Below the pieces are notes generated by a model, which was given only the letters and a program-made list of their open reading frames with translations, had not been told where the DNA came from and made no database searches. Shown here piece by piece: positions 34,765 through 43,808 of a DNA stretch of 50,606 bases. Source of the stretch: an uncultured Clostridiaceae bacterium (GTDB lineage Bacteria > Bacillota > Clostridia > TANB77 > CAG-465). The DNA lies in the NCBI GenBank assembly GCA_947169155.1, contig CAMVON010000010.1, positions 1 through 50,606 on the forward strand, written 5' to 3'. Position 1 is the stretch's first letter, and every line of letters begins with the position of its first letter. The translations under genes and the position numbers were made by a program.

Positions 34765-35419
34765 AAAAGTTACTGAACAAGTTGGAAAAACTATAGAAGA
34801 AGCAATCAGAAAAGGTTTAGAAGAATTAAAAGTATCTAGAGACGATGTTAAAATTGAAGTATTAGAAGAACCTTCAAATGGCGGTGTACTAGGTATTTTA
34901 TCTGCTAAACTTGCAAAAGTTAGACTTACTGTAGATAAAAAAGTAAGTGAAGAACAAGCAAACAAAACTAAAGAGAAAGTTGAAGAAATACTTTCAAACA
35001 TTTTTAAAATTACTGGTGAAGATATTTCATATGAATTCTATCAAGAAGGAAATCAACTAAACCTAGTAATTACAGGAGAAAATGTAGCACATTTAATTGG
35101 CTACAAAGGAAAAACTATAGAAGCTTTTCAATCATTAATTAATTCAATGCTTCAAAGAGAAGATGAAGAATATGCTAAAGTATTTGTAGAAATTAATGAT
35201 TATAAGAAGAAAAAAGAAGAAAAATTAAGAAGATTAGCTAACAAAATGGCTGCTAATTGCGTTAAATTTAGAAGACCAATTAAGCTTGAACCAATGTCAG
35301 CTTACGAAAGATTAATTATACACAGAGAACTTGCTGATAGAAAAGACGTAGAAACTGAATCTATTGGTGAAGAGCCTAGAAGAAGAGTAGTTATCAAAAG
35401 AAAATACAATTATAGATAA
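34757..35419 (+). CDS. jag: RNA-binding protein Jag/KhpB
   Basis: A 220-residue protein with three domains: Jag-N (KTIEEAIRKGLEELKVSRDDVKIEVL), KH (LIGYKGKTIEAFQSLINSML) and R3H (LEPMSAYERLIIHRELADR). KhpB proteins bind RNA with KhpA and affect cell elongation. The ATG at 34757 is preferred; a GTG at 34748 would be inside the ribosome site GGGTG. It overlaps the end of yidC. Confidence 0.95.
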   Translation: MTKKVTEQVGKTIEEAIRKGLEELKVSRDDVKIEVLEEPSNGGVLGILSAKLAKVRLTVDKKVSEEQANKTKEKVEEILSNIFKITGEDISYEFYQEGNQLNLVITGENVAHLIGYKGKTIEAFQSLINSMLQREDEEYAKVFVEINDYKKKKEEKLRRLANKMAANCVKFRRPIKLEPMSAYERLIIHRELADRKDVETESIGEEPRRRVVIKRKYNYR

Positions 35420-35448
35420 TAGTTATTTCTTTAATAGGAGGTATGATT

Positions 35449-35598
35449 ATGGAAGATGAAAAACAAGAATTCCAAGATGAGTTACAATCTCATAATGATC
35501 CAATTGAAAACTGGCCAATCCAAAAGCTAAAAAAAGAAGCTGAAGGAGATATGGGTAAAGGTCAAACAATTGAAAGAGACGATATTGGAATCGAATAA
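35449..35598 (+). CDS. Small hypothetical acidic protein (49 residues)
   Basis: A short ORF at the end of the jag operon with a strong GGAGG 7 nt before its ATG. It encodes 49 residues, charged throughout, with the central NDPIENWPIQKLKKEAEGDM stretch. An in-frame ATG two codons earlier is too close to the ribosome site. No family is recognised. The ribosome site and the exact placement before a terminator support it as real. Confidence 0.65.
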   Translation: MEDEKQEFQDELQSHNDPIENWPIQKLKKEAEGDMGKGQTIERDDIGIE

Positions 35599-35610
35599 AA
35601 ATGTATATTA

Positions 35611-35701
35611 TCACCAATTCTATTTAGGTGAAAGTTAAATAGAACTCAGTGATACAGAAGATACTATAAGCTAGTATTTTACTGTATCCTGAGTTCTTTT
35701 A
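35611..35701 (+). promoter_or_regulatory. Structured leader/terminator before mnmE with competing hairpins
   Basis: Hairpin A pairs TCACC (35611-35615) with GGTGA (35627-35631). Hairpin B pairs TTCTATTTA (35618-35626) with TAAATAGAA (35636-35644). The terminator pairs AGAACTCAG (35641-35649) and GATACAG (35651-35657) with CTGTATC and CTGAGTTCT (35682-35697), with an inner 6-bp hairpin and a T-rich tail. A and B exclude each other, and B overlaps the terminator's first bases, so an attenuator is possible. It may also be only the terminator of the rpmH-jag operon. Confidence 0.65.
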
Positions 35702-35721
35702 TATGTAAAAAGGAGGAAATT

Positions 35722-37095
35722 ATGTCTACAACTATTGCAGCTATTGCCACAGCACTTTCTAACAGTGGTATTAGTATAATAAGAATAAGTGGGAAAGATA
35801 GTCTTGATATAGCAAATAAGTTATTTAGAGGAACATCTAAATTAGAGCCAAATCATATAATTTATGGAAAATTAGTTTATAATGATGAGTTTATAGACAA
35901 TGTATTAGTATCATATTTTAAAGCTCCTCATTCATATACTGGAGAAGATGTAGTAGAAATAAACTGTCATGGTGGGAACCAAATAACTAAGCAAATACTT
36001 GAAATAGTATTAGAATCTGGAGCTCGTTTGGCTGAACCAGGTGAATTTTCTAAACGTGCATTTTTAAATGGTAAAATGGATTTATCTCAAGCTGAAGCAG
36101 TTATTAACTTAATTAATGCTAAAACTAAGACAGAAACTAGAATTGCAGCAAATAACCTTGAGGGAAATCTATCTAAAAAAATAAAAGAATTAAGAGAAGA
36201 ATTAGTTGAACTAATGGCTCAAATTGAAGTATCAGTAGATTATCCTGAATATGACTATGATGAAGTTGAACCAACTAGTATTACTTCTTTACTAGATAGA
36301 AAAATAGCAGAAATTCAACATATAATAGATACATATGAACATGGAAAATATATAAAAAATGGTGTAAATGTTGCTATTCTAGGAAAACCAAATGTAGGTA
36401 AATCATCACTTTTAAATAATCTAGCAGATTATGATAAAGCAATAGTTACAAATATTCCTGGTACTACAAGAGACATAGTAGAGGAAACAATTTCTCTTGG
36501 AAATATAATTTTAAATATATCAGATACTGCAGGAATAAGGGATACAGAAGATATAATAGAAAAAATTGGAGTAGAAAAAAGCTTAAAAATATTAGAAGAA
36601 ATGGATTTAGTATTATATTTAATTAATGCAGAAGAAGGAGTTACAAAAGAAGATTTTGAAATTCTTTCAAAAATCCAAAATAAAGGACTTAAATATATTC
36701 CGGTTATAAACAAGATAGATCTAACACAAAAAACAGATTTAAATGGCATTTTGAACGAATTAAAAGAACATGATATTAAAGAACCAGTTTGTATATCTGT
36801 ACAAGAGAACTCTGGAATAGAAAATCTAAAAAATGAAATAATAAATCTTTTTGATACTTCAGATTTAGATTATTCACATGAATTAGTAATAACAAATGAA
36901 AGACATAAAGACCTTTTAAAGAAATCTGTAGGATATCTAAATGACGCAAAAACTGAAATAAATAATGGTCAACCTATAGATATAGTTTCAATATATGTTA
37001 AAAAGTGTACAAAAACACTAGGAGAAATAATTGGAGCAGATGTAACAGAAGATATTATAGCTAAAATTTTTGAAAAATTCTGCTTAGGAAAGTAA
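35722..37095 (+). CDS. mnmE: tRNA modification GTPase MnmE
   Basis: With MnmG it makes the cmnm5 modification at U34 of several tRNAs. The 457 residues include the N-terminal folate-binding domain ([18 protein letters not shown]), the G1 motif GKPNVGKSS (221-229), G3 DTAGIRDT, and the C-terminal FCLGK, whose Cys is the conserved catalytic residue. AGGAGG precedes the ATG. It is followed by mnmG after 10 bp. Confidence 0.97.
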   Translation: MSTTIAAIATALSNSGISIIRISGKDSLDIANKLFRGTSKLEPNHIIYGKLVYNDEFIDNVLVSYFKAPHSYTGEDVVEINCHGGNQITKQILEIVLESGARLAEPGEFSKRAFLNGKMDLSQAEAVINLINAKTKTETRIAANNLEGNLSKKIKELREELVELMAQIEVSVDYPEYDYDEVEPTSITSLLDRKIAEIQHIIDTYEHGKYIKNGVNVAILGKPNVGKSSLLNNLADYDKAIVTNIPGTTRDIVEETISLGNIILNISDTAGIRDTEDIIEKIGVEKSLKILEEMDLVLYLINAEEGVTKEDFEILSKIQNKGLKYIPVINKIDLTQKTDLNGILNELKEHDIKEPVCISVQENSGIENLKNEIINLFDTSDLDYSHELVITNERHKDLLKKSVGYLNDAKTEINNGQPIDIVSIYVKKCTKTLGEIIGADVTEDIIAKIFEKFCLGK

Positions 37096-37105
37096 GGAGG
37101 AAAAA

Positions 37106-39001
37106 ATGAGCGAATATTGTTTAGGAGAATATGATGTTGTTGTAATTGGTGCAGGACACGCTGGATGTGAAGCAGCTCTAGCAGCAGCTAGAATGGGTAA
37201 AAAGACAGCAGCATTTGTAATTAACTTAGATACACTTGCTAATATGCCTTGTAATCCAAGTATTGGTGGTACATCTAAAGGACACCTTGTTAGAGAAATA
37301 GATGCTTTAGGTGGAGAAATGGCAAAAAATGCGGATAAAACATTTCTACAATCTAAAATGTTAAATACTTCTAAAGGTCCTGCTGTTCATTCTTTAAGGG
37401 TACAATCAGATAGAAGAATGTATCATATAGAAATGAAAAAGACTATGGAAGAACAAGAAAACTTAGATGTATACCAAGCTGAAATAGTAAAAATACTAGT
37501 AGAAGATGGAAAAGTAGTAGGTGTAAAAACTAAAGTTGGTGCAACATTTAAAACTAAAGCTATTGTTGTAGCCACTGGTACATATTTAAAAGGAAAAGTA
37601 ATCATTGGAGAAGTTTCATACGAATCTGGTCCAGATGGTGTTTTCCCTGCAAACGACTTATCTCAAAGCTTATTGGATATAGGCGTAGAACTTAGAAGAT
37701 TTAAAACTGGTACACCTGCAAGAATTAATGCTAAAACAATAGATTTTAGTAAAATGGAAGAACAATTAGGGGATAAAGTAATTACTCCATTTTCTTTTGA
37801 AAATGAAGAAAATGAAGAAATACAAAACAAAAAACAAGTATCATGTTATTTAACATATACTACAGCAAAAACTCATGAAATTATTAGAGCAAATCTTCAC
37901 AGATCTCCTATTTATACAGACAATCTAGATATGAAACTAAAATCTACTGGACCTAGATATTGTCCATCTATTGAGGATAAAGTAGTAAGATTTGCAGATA
38001 AAGAAAGACATCAACTATTTATTGAGCCACTTGGAGAAAAAACTTCTGAAATGTACATTCAAGGTATGTCTTCTTCTCTTCCAGAAGAAGTACAAATTCA
38101 AATGTATAGAACTGTTCCAGGGCTTGAAAATGCTAAAATGATGAGACCTGCTTATGCTATAGAATATGATTGTATAGATTCTACAAATTTAAAATTATCT
38201 TTAGAATATAAAGGAATTGAAGGATTATTCTTTGCAGGACAAGTTAATGGGTCTTCTGGTTATGAAGAAGCAGCTGCACAAGGTTTAATGGCAGGAATCA
38301 ATGCAGTTTTAAAAATAGATAATAAAGAACCTTTAATACTAGATAGATCTGAAGCATATATTGGCGTTTTAGTAGATGATTTAGTTACTAAAGGAACTAA
38401 TGAACCATATAGAATGATGACTTCTCGTGCAGAATACAGACTTGCTTTAAGACAAGATAATGCAGACTTAAGACTTACAGAAAAAGGATATAAAGTTGGA
38501 CTTGTTACTGAAGAAAGATATAACAAATTCTTAGAGAAAAAAGAACAAATAAGAAAAGAAGTAGAAAGAATTAGACAAACTGCTGTAAGACCAAGTGATG
38601 AATTAAATGAAATACTTAAAGCTCATGAATCTTCACCGCTTACTACTGGATGTAAACTTGCAGATTTAATTAAAAGAAGTGAATTAAATTATGAAATACT
38701 TGCTCCTATAGATAAAAGAAGAAAAGAATTACCAAAGAGTGTAGTAGAAGAAGCTGAAATTCAAATTAAATATGAAGGATATATTAAATTACAACAAGAG
38801 CAAATAGATGAATTTAAGCAGTTAGAAAATAAGAAATTAAGCCCAGATATAGATTATAATGACATTAAAGGTTTATGTTTAGAAGCAAGACAAAAACTTA
38901 ACAAACAAAAACCTCTATCTGTAGGACAAGCATCTAGAATTTCTGGTGTATCTCCAGCAGATATATCTGTTTTACTTATTTACTTAAGTCAAAACAAATA
39001 A
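37106..39001 (+). CDS. mnmG: tRNA uridine-5-carboxymethylaminomethyl enzyme MnmG
   Basis: The FAD-dependent partner of MnmE. In 631 residues it has the dinucleotide loop [21 protein letters not shown] near the start, the conserved [25 protein letters not shown] and the C-terminal tRNA-binding helices. The C-terminal block [27 protein letters not shown] is typical. It ends the operon; a parS-DnaA box element follows the stop codon directly. Confidence 0.97.
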   Translation: MSEYCLGEYDVVVIGAGHAGCEAALAAARMGKKTAAFVINLDTLANMPCNPSIGGTSKGHLVREIDALGGEMAKNADKTFLQSKMLNTSKGPAVHSLRVQSDRRMYHIEMKKTMEEQENLDVYQAEIVKILVEDGKVVGVKTKVGATFKTKAIVVATGTYLKGKVIIGEVSYESGPDGVFPANDLSQSLLDIGVELRRFKTGTPARINAKTIDFSKMEEQLGDKVITPFSFENEENEEIQNKKQVSCYLTYTTAKTHEIIRANLHRSPIYTDNLDMKLKSTGPRYCPSIEDKVVRFADKERHQLFIEPLGEKTSEMYIQGMSSSLPEEVQIQMYRTVPGLENAKMMRPAYAIEYDCIDSTNLKLSLEYKGIEGLFFAGQVNGSSGYEEAAAQGLMAGINAVLKIDNKEPLILDRSEAYIGVLVDDLVTKGTNEPYRMMTSRAEYRLALRQDNADLRLTEKGYKVGLVTEERYNKFLEKKEQIRKEVERIRQTAVRPSDELNEILKAHESSPLTTGCKLADLIKRSELNYEILAPIDKRRKELPKSVVEEAEIQIKYEGYIKLQQEQIDEFKQLENKKLSPDIDYNDIKGLCLEARQKLNKQKPLSVGQASRISGVSPADISVLLIYLSQNK

Positions 39002-39006
39002 TTAAG

Positions 39007-39030
39007 TTTTCACGTGAAAAGTTATCCACA
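39007..39030 (+). promoter_or_regulatory. Composite parS-like site plus DnaA box
   Basis: TTTTCACGTGAAAA (39007-39020), a perfect palindrome like the ParB site parS, is followed by one base and an exact DnaA box TTATCCACA (39022-39030). The same arrangement occurs at 40781-40804. Confidence 0.7.
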
Positions 39031-39038
39031 CTTTCCAC

Positions 39039-39070
39039 AAAGGTGCACTTAATAAGTGTACCTTTTATTT
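39039..39070 (+). terminator. Terminator of mnmE-mnmG
   Basis: AAAGGTGCACTT (39039-39050) pairs with AAGTGTACCTTT (39054-39065), one G-U pair, then a T-rich run. Confidence 0.85.
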
Positions 39071-39095
39071 TTTGTATACACCATAAATACTATAC

Positions 39096-39124
39096 TTTAC
39101 AGTATTTCAATTATATGGTAAAAT
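39096..39124 (+). promoter_or_regulatory. Promoter of rsmG
   Basis: TTTACA (39096-39101) and TAAAAT (39119-39124) with a 17-bp spacer, 33 bp upstream of the rsmG start and just ahead of a parS-like site. Confidence 0.6.
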
Positions 39125-39150
39125 ATCATTGTTAAATGAAAAGGAGAATG

Positions 39151-39164
39151 TTTTCACATGAAAA
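39151..39164. promoter_or_regulatory. parS-like site over the rsmG start codon
   Basis: TTTTCACATGAAAA differs from the perfect palindrome by one central base. Its ATG is the rsmG start codon, so ParB binding here could affect rsmG transcription. Confidence 0.55.
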
Positions 39165-39898
39165 GTTTAACAGACGAAGAATTCATTAAAACACTTATTG
39201 ATGAGTGTAAAAAACAAAATATTGAATTAGATGAAAATAAAGCAAAAGCTTTAAAAATATATAAAGAACTATTAGTTGAATGGAATGAAAAAATGAATTT
39301 AACAGCTATTACAGAGGATTATGAAGTAATTGTAAAACACTTTGTGGATTGTTTAGAATGTACTCATCTAATTACAGACGAAAAGAAAATAATAGATGTT
39401 GGAACTGGTGCAGGTTTTCCTGGTATGGTTTTAGCAATATATTATCCACAAATAGATTTTACTCTTTTAGATGGGTTAAATAAAAGACTAATTTTCTTAG
39501 AAGAAGTTGTAAATAAATTAGGGCTAAAAAATGTTAAAATAGTTCATGCAAGAGCAGAAGAAGCCGCAAGAAATGAAGAATATTTTGAATCTTTTGATGC
39601 AGTAGTATCAAGAGCTGTAGCAAATCTACCTGTACTTTTAGAATATACATCACCATATGTAAAAGTAAATGGAAAATGTATAGTTATGAAAGGAGACAAT
39701 GCAAAAGAAGAATTAGATCTTGCAAAGAATGCAATGAATATTTTAAAACTAAAAAACATAGATAATAAAGAATATAAATATTCATACACAATTAATGATG
39801 AAGAATATAATAGAACAATATTATACATAGAAAAGATAGGGAATACACCAAATAAATATCCTAGAAATTACGGACAAATAAAGAAAAAAGCATTATAG
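39158..39898 (+). CDS. rsmG: 16S rRNA G527 methyltransferase RsmG
   Basis: It methylates N7 of G527 in 16S rRNA. The 246-residue protein has the SAM-binding motif DVGTGAGFPGMVLAI and the following NKRLIFLEEVVNKLGL and SRAVANLPVLLEY blocks. AAGGAG precedes the ATG. Uncommonly, parS-like sites cover its start codon and lie right after its stop codon. Confidence 0.96.
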   Translation: MKSLTDEEFIKTLIDECKKQNIELDENKAKALKIYKELLVEWNEKMNLTAITEDYEVIVKHFVDCLECTHLITDEKKIIDVGTGAGFPGMVLAIYYPQIDFTLLDGLNKRLIFLEEVVNKLGLKNVKIVHARAEEAARNEEYFESFDAVVSRAVANLPVLLEYTSPYVKVNGKCIVMKGDNAKEELDLAKNAMNILKLKNIDNKEYKYSYTINDEEYNRTILYIEKIGNTPNKYPRNYGQIKKKAL

Positions 39899-39912
39899 TT
39901 TTCACATGAAAA
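39899..39912. promoter_or_regulatory. parS-like site after rsmG
   Basis: TTTTCACATGAAAA directly follows the rsmG stop codon and is identical to the site over the start codon. It is followed by GTTATTAT, a degenerate echo of the DnaA box in the composites. Confidence 0.55.
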
Positions 39913-39953
39913 GTTATTATAATAGATAATATAAAATAAAGAATTAAAAAAAT

Positions 39954-39980
39954 AAAAGAGGAGTTTAACTCCTCTTTTTT
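39954..39980. terminator. Bidirectional terminator
   Basis: AAAAGAGGAGT pairs with ACTCCTCTTTT around TTA, with T runs both ways. It lies between rsmG and the converging gene at 39982. Confidence 0.9.
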
Positions 39981-39981
39981 A

Positions 39982-40722
39982 TTACATAATTTGATTTATA
40001 CAAATAAATAATATTAAATAGAATAATATATTTGAAACAGCAGTATATGTAGTTATTTTTCTTAATGAACATCCTTTAATTATTTTACTATATTTAAAAT
40101 ATTGTAATCCTGCTCCAATTAAAGCGAATATAACAAATAAGAATGAATTAATTTGTAAGCCATTAAAATGTAAAATTAGTAAATAAGTATAAATTAGTAA
40201 ATGAGATAATACATTCATTAATATAACATCAGATGTATATTTCTTTATTCTAAACAACACTTTAATTACTAATTCTAATATAACAGGAACTACAAATAAT
40301 AAAACTAATAATATTAGTAATCTAAATGATAATACCAGACCAAATGGAATGTCAGAAACATTAGTGTTTGAAAGTATTTTTCCAGTATTTCCATCGATTG
40401 TAATTTCTTGATCTGATCCTTTTCTATGAAGTAAATTACTTGTTATTGTTTGATCTCCTTTAATTATTTGCAAATAATAATCGCTAGGAACATCTCCTAA
40501 ATCATCTTTAATGTAAAATTCATGACCATATCTTTGTAATTTATATGAGCTTTCAGATTTGTCTTGTTTTAGAAAAATTAAATCATAATCATAGTTATCC
40601 ACGTTTTCAACTTTTATTTTAATAGAAACCACATCTAGTCCAGCAAACACGCTATTTATAGATAAAAAAACAATAACAAATAAACTAAATAAAACAATCA
40701 TTTTATTAGAATTTTTAAGCAT
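39982..40722 (-). CDS. Hypothetical membrane protein with extracellular domain
   Basis: A 246-residue unrecognised protein. The N-terminus looks like a signal peptide (to about SVFAG at residue 28). An extracellular strand-rich domain follows (about 29-125), then four or five membrane segments in the C-terminal half with a short cytoplasmic loop (FRIKKYTSD). It is on the minus strand between rsmG and parA, against the fork. It may be a sensor or sortase-like anchor module, but no motif supports a specific role. Promoter at 40740-40768. Confidence 0.65.
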   Translation of the reverse strand: MLKNSNKMIVLFSLFVIVFLSINSVFAGLDVVSIKIKVENVDNYDYDLIFLKQDKSESSYKLQRYGHEFYIKDDLGDVPSDYYLQIIKGDQTITSNLLHRKGSDQEITIDGNTGKILSNTNVSDIPFGLVLSFRLLILLVLLFVVPVILELVIKVLFRIKKYTSDVILMNVLSHLLIYTYLLILHFNGLQINSFLFVIFALIGAGLQYFKYSKIIKGCSLRKITTYTAVSNILFYLILFICINQIM

Positions 40723-40739
40723 TATATCACCTCAAAAAT

Positions 40740-40768
40740 ATTATATATTCTTTACGAAAAATAATCAA
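40740..40768 (-). promoter_or_regulatory. Promoter of the 39982-40722 gene
   Basis: On the minus strand TTGATT (40763-40768) and TATAAT (40740-40745) with a 17-bp spacer, next to the parS cluster. Confidence 0.65.
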
Positions 40769-40780
40769 TAAGAAAAAATA

Positions 40781-40829
40781 TTTTCACGTGAAAAGTTATC
40801 CACATTTTCCACAAGTTTTCACGTGAAAA
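40781..40829 (+). promoter_or_regulatory. parS-DnaA box-parS cluster upstream of parA
   Basis: TTTTCACGTGAAAA at 40781-40794 is followed by an exact DnaA box (40796-40804), then a 16-bp perfect palindrome GTTTTCACGTGAAAAC at 40815-40830. The known Bacillus parS consensus is TGTTNCACGTGAAACA, so the core CACGTGAAA matches. These are probably the ParB loading sites of the parAB pair just downstream. Confidence 0.75.
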
Positions 40830-40906
40830 CTAAAAATAAAATCAAATTTAATAATATCTCTTTTATTTTTCAAATAATTGTATTATAATAACCTTGAGGT
40901 GACATT

Positions 40907-41677
40907 ATGGCAAGGGTAATATCAATAGCTAATCAAAAAGGTGGAGTAGGAAAAACAACAACCGCAGTTAATTTGAGTGCTTGTATGGCACAAAAAGGTA
41001 AAAAAGTATTATTAATAGATATAGATCCACAAGGAAATGCAACAAGTGGATTAGGAATTGAAGCTCATAAAGATAAATCTGTATATAATGTACTAGTAGA
41101 TGACATGAATATATCAGGAACAATAGAACCAACAATGGTAAAAAAATTAGATGTATGTCCTGCAAATATAAATTTAGCAGGTGCTGAAGTTGAGCTTGTT
41201 TCAATGGTTTCAAGGGAAACAAGACTTAAAGATGCAGTAGAAAAAATAAGAGATGAGTATGATTATATTTTTATAGATTGTCCACCATCTCTAGGATTAA
41301 TTACATTAAATGCATTTACTGCTTCAGATAGTGTACTAGTACCAATTCAATGCGAATACTATGCATTAGAAGGATTAGGACAACTTATACAAACAATAAA
41401 ATTAGTTCAAAAACGTTTAAATCCAGATTTAATCATTGAAGGTGTTATACTTACTATGTTTGATGCAAGAACAAATCTTTCAACACAAGTTGCAAGAGAG
41501 GTAGAAAAATATTTTGGAAATAAAGTATTCCAAACAATTATTCCAAGAAACATAAGATTAAGTGAAGCACCAAGCCATGGATTACCAATCACATTATATG
41601 ATGCAGACTCTAAAGGTAGTGAAACATATAAAAAATTAGCAAGAGAACTAATTAAGCTAATAGAGAAGGAGGATTAA
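40907..41677 (+). CDS. parA: Chromosome partitioning ATPase ParA/Soj
   Basis: A 256-residue deviant Walker A ATPase with [34 protein letters not shown] at the start, and the Walker B-type [17 protein letters not shown]. ParA moves ParB-parS complexes and, in Bacillus, regulates DnaA. AGGTGA lies upstream. It is followed by parB after one base, so the pair is translationally coupled. Confidence 0.97.
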   Translation: MARVISIANQKGGVGKTTTAVNLSACMAQKGKKVLLIDIDPQGNATSGLGIEAHKDKSVYNVLVDDMNISGTIEPTMVKKLDVCPANINLAGAEVELVSMVSRETRLKDAVEKIRDEYDYIFIDCPPSLGLITLNAFTASDSVLVPIQCEYYALEGLGQLIQTIKLVQKRLNPDLIIEGVILTMFDARTNLSTQVAREVEKYFGNKVFQTIIPRNIRLSEAPSHGLPITLYDADSKGSETYKKLARELIKLIEKED

Positions 41678-41678
41678 T

Positions 41679-42572
41679 ATGGCTAAGGGATTAGGAAGAG
41701 GATTAGAAGCTTTCTTTAGTGATGATAGCGAAGATACAATTGAAAAAGTAACTAAAAAAAGTGCAAAGAAAAAGGATGATGAAGTATTAGATAATGTTGT
41801 AGAACTTAATATAACAGAAGTTGAGCCTATGTTAAATCAACCAAGAAAAATTTTCGATAAAGATAAATTACAAGAATTAACTGACTCAATCAAAGAGCAT
41901 GGAGTAATACAACCAATACTTGTAGTTAAAAATAAAAATGGATATTCAATAGTTGCAGGTGAAAGAAGATGGAGAGCTGCAAAATCTGCAGGTTTAGAAA
42001 AAATACCAGCAATTGTTAAAGATTATACAGATGAAAAGAAAAAACAAGTTGCTTTAATAGAAAATATTCAAAGAGAAGATTTAAATGTAGTAGAAGTTGC
42101 CCAAGCAATAAAAGAATTAATGGATATTGAAGGATATAATAGCACTGATGTATCTAAAATAACTGGAAAAAGTGTATCTACAATATCTAATATAACAAGA
42201 CTTTTAAAATTACCAGAAGAAATACAACAAATGGTGCTAGATGGTAAATTAGTAGAAGGTCACGCAAGAGCTTTACTTGCTATAGATGATGAAGAAAAAC
42301 AACTTGAAATAGCACACAAAATAGTAGAAAAGAAACTTACAGTTAGAGATGTTGAAAGACTAGTATATGTAAACGAAGCAATTAAAACTAAAAAGAAAAC
42401 TAAAAAGAGAACAAATAATGTATACTATACTAAACTTGAAAACAAATTAAAAGAAAAACTAGGATACAAAGTAAAACTTGATCCAACTAAATCTCATCAA
42501 AGAATGATAATTGAATATAATGATGATGAAGGACTAGAAAGTCTACTTTCATTACTAGATATAGAACTATAA
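41679..42572 (+). CDS. parB: Chromosome partitioning CTPase ParB/Spo0J
   Basis: A 297-residue ParB. It has the N-terminal ParA-stimulating MAKGLGRGLEAFF, the ParB/Srx domain with CTP-binding GERRWRAAKSAG, the helix-turn-helix KSVSTISNITRLLKLP, and a C-terminal dimer domain. It should bind the CACGTGAAA sites described nearby. A terminator follows at 42581. Confidence 0.96.
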   Translation: MAKGLGRGLEAFFSDDSEDTIEKVTKKSAKKKDDEVLDNVVELNITEVEPMLNQPRKIFDKDKLQELTDSIKEHGVIQPILVVKNKNGYSIVAGERRWRAAKSAGLEKIPAIVKDYTDEKKKQVALIENIQREDLNVVEVAQAIKELMDIEGYNSTDVSKITGKSVSTISNITRLLKLPEEIQQMVLDGKLVEGHARALLAIDDEEKQLEIAHKIVEKKLTVRDVERLVYVNEAIKTKKKTKKRTNNVYYTKLENKLKEKLGYKVKLDPTKSHQRMIIEYNDDEGLESLLSLLDIEL

Positions 42573-42580
42573 TTAAGAGA

Positions 42581-42606
42581 GGATTAAAGGAGACTTTAAT
42601 CCTTTT
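42581..42606 (+). terminator. Terminator of parA-parB
   Basis: GGATTAAAG pairs with CTTTAATCC around GAGA, followed by TTTTATT. Confidence 0.9.
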
Positions 42607-42685
42607 ATTATATAGCTAAAACACTAGAAAATAGCTGAATACAAATTAATTAGATAAATATCTAAATAATATTTAGGAGGTATAT

Positions 42686-42994
42686 ATGGGTAAGAAAAAA
42701 TGGATAATATTTATAGTTGCAATACTAGTTATATTTGAAATAGTAAATGCTATATTTTTAATAACACCATTATCAAGAATTGTAAAAGGATATATAACAT
42801 TTGGAAATGAAAAATGTAATACAGATAGTAAAATACACCAAACTTATAATATGGAAAACATGCTAGATGTTATGGTAGATTACAAATGTGCTATTTGTGG
42901 AAAAGAATTTCAAACAAGTGGTGGAAGATATGTTATATGCACAACATGTTCTACATTAACACATAGATGCTCAATTTGTGGTTTGAAAAAATAA
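42686..42994 (+). CDS. Small membrane protein with zinc-ribbon-like cysteines
   Basis: A 102-residue unrecognised protein with one N-terminal membrane segment (about 7-28). The C-terminal 40 residues hold CxxC pairs at C68/C71, C85/C88 and C95/C98 (CAICGKEF, CTTCST, CSICG), which suggests zinc binding. AGGAGG precedes the ATG. It lies between parB and tRNA-Ser. No homologous family is recognised. Confidence 0.65.
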   Translation: MGKKKWIIFIVAILVIFEIVNAIFLITPLSRIVKGYITFGNEKCNTDSKIHQTYNMENMLDVMVDYKCAICGKEFQTSGGRYVICTTCSTLTHRCSICGLKK

Positions 42995-43022
42995 TAAAAT
43001 AGAAGAAAATTAAAAATTCTTG

Positions 43023-43050
43023 TTGACAAATGCAAATTTCGTGGTATAAT
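43023..43050 (+). promoter_or_regulatory. Promoter of tRNA-Ser(TGA)
   Basis: Perfect TTGACA (43023-43028) and TATAAT (43045-43050), 16-bp spacer, 19 bp ahead of the tRNA. Confidence 0.85.
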
Positions 43051-43068
43051 AATACATGTATCACGAAT

Positions 43069-43157
43069 GGAAGAGTGTCCGAGTGGTTTAAGGAGCCAGT
43101 CTTGAAAACTGGTGATGTCGAAAGGCACCGTGGGTTCGAATCCTACCTCTTCCGCCA
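43069..43157 (+). tRNA. tRNA-Ser (anticodon TGA)
   Basis: The acceptor stem GGAAGAG/CTCTTCC, an anticodon stem CCAGT/ACTGG with loop CTTGAAA (anticodon TGA), a long variable arm and an encoded CCA support tRNA-Ser. It reads UCA and related codons. The 90-residue ORF downstream may be on the same transcript. Confidence 0.97.
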
Positions 43158-43253
43158 ATACATGGATAGAGCATCTTAATGCTCTATTTATTTTTAAAAT
43201 ATATAGTTTACATAACATAAAGAAAGGAATGAAAGTAGTACATTACGACCAAC

Positions 43254-43526
43254 ATGGAAGAGAAACAGTTAGTTATTAGAAGTAAAGATATATTCTCAAA
43301 AATAAGAGTATTACTAATAACATTATTTAAAAAACAAGAAAGCCTAAAAAATACACAAAAAAGAGATGTTAAGATCTTAAAAAAACAATATGAAGATGGA
43401 AAAATAACTCTTGGAGACTTAACAGAGCAAGAATTAAAAGAATATAATGAACTAATTGAATCAGAAATGCAAGAAAAAGCCCAAAAAGAGCTATATATAT
43501 ATAATCTTTTAATGACAGCAAAATAA
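43254..43526 (+). CDS. Small hypothetical protein (90 residues)
   Basis: An unrecognised 90-residue charged, helical protein between two tRNA-Ser genes (QKRDVKILKKQYEDGKI in the centre). The ATG at 43254 has no clear ribosome site. An overlapping 16-codon ORF (43229-43279, MKVVHYDQHGRETVSY, another frame) has AAGG only 1-2 nt before its ATG. Start assignment is therefore unsure; coupling to that ORF or read-through from the tRNA promoter is possible. A strong terminator follows. Confidence 0.55.
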   Translation: MEEKQLVIRSKDIFSKIRVLLITLFKKQESLKNTQKRDVKILKKQYEDGKITLGDLTEQELKEYNELIESEMQEKAQKELYIYNLLMTAK

Positions 43527-43533
43527 TAAAAGG

Positions 43534-43568
43534 GAAGTGCATCTAAAGAACATGCACTTCTTTTTTTT
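43534..43568 (+). terminator. Terminator after the 43254 ORF
   Basis: GAAGTGCAT (43534-43542) pairs with ATGCACTTC (43552-43560), loop 9 nt, then TTTTTTTT. Confidence 0.92.
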
Positions 43569-43600
43569 GTATAAAAAAATATAAATATAATAAAAATCGT

Positions 43601-43628
43601 TTGACTTATTTTTAGTTTATGGTATAAT
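43601..43628 (+). promoter_or_regulatory. Promoter of tRNA-Ser(GCT)
   Basis: TTGACT (43601-43606) and TATAAT (43623-43628) with a 16-bp spacer. Confidence 0.8.
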
Positions 43629-43652
43629 GTTGAAGTAGCAATAAAATAGTTT

Positions 43653-43742
43653 GGAGAGTTACCCAAGTGGTGAAGGGGACAGTTTGCTAAACTGTTAGGT
43701 CGTGTATGCGGCGCGAGGGTTCGAGCCCCTCACTCTCCGCCA
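43653..43742 (+). tRNA. tRNA-Ser (anticodon GCT)
   Basis: Acceptor GGAGAGT/ACTCTCC, anticodon stem ACAGT/ACTGT with loop TTGCTAA (anticodon GCT), long variable arm and encoded CCA. It reads AGC and AGU. It has its own promoter and terminator. Confidence 0.97.
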
Positions 43743-43747
43743 AAAAT

Positions 43748-43775
43748 GAATGCTGAAAAATGGCATTCTTTTTTT
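43748..43775 (+). terminator. Terminator of tRNA-Ser(GCT)
   Basis: GAATGC (43748-43753) pairs with GCATTC (43763-43768), then TTTTTTT. Confidence 0.85.
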
Positions 43776-43808
43776 ATGCAAAAAATCAAGAAAAATAACA
43801 ATTATATA

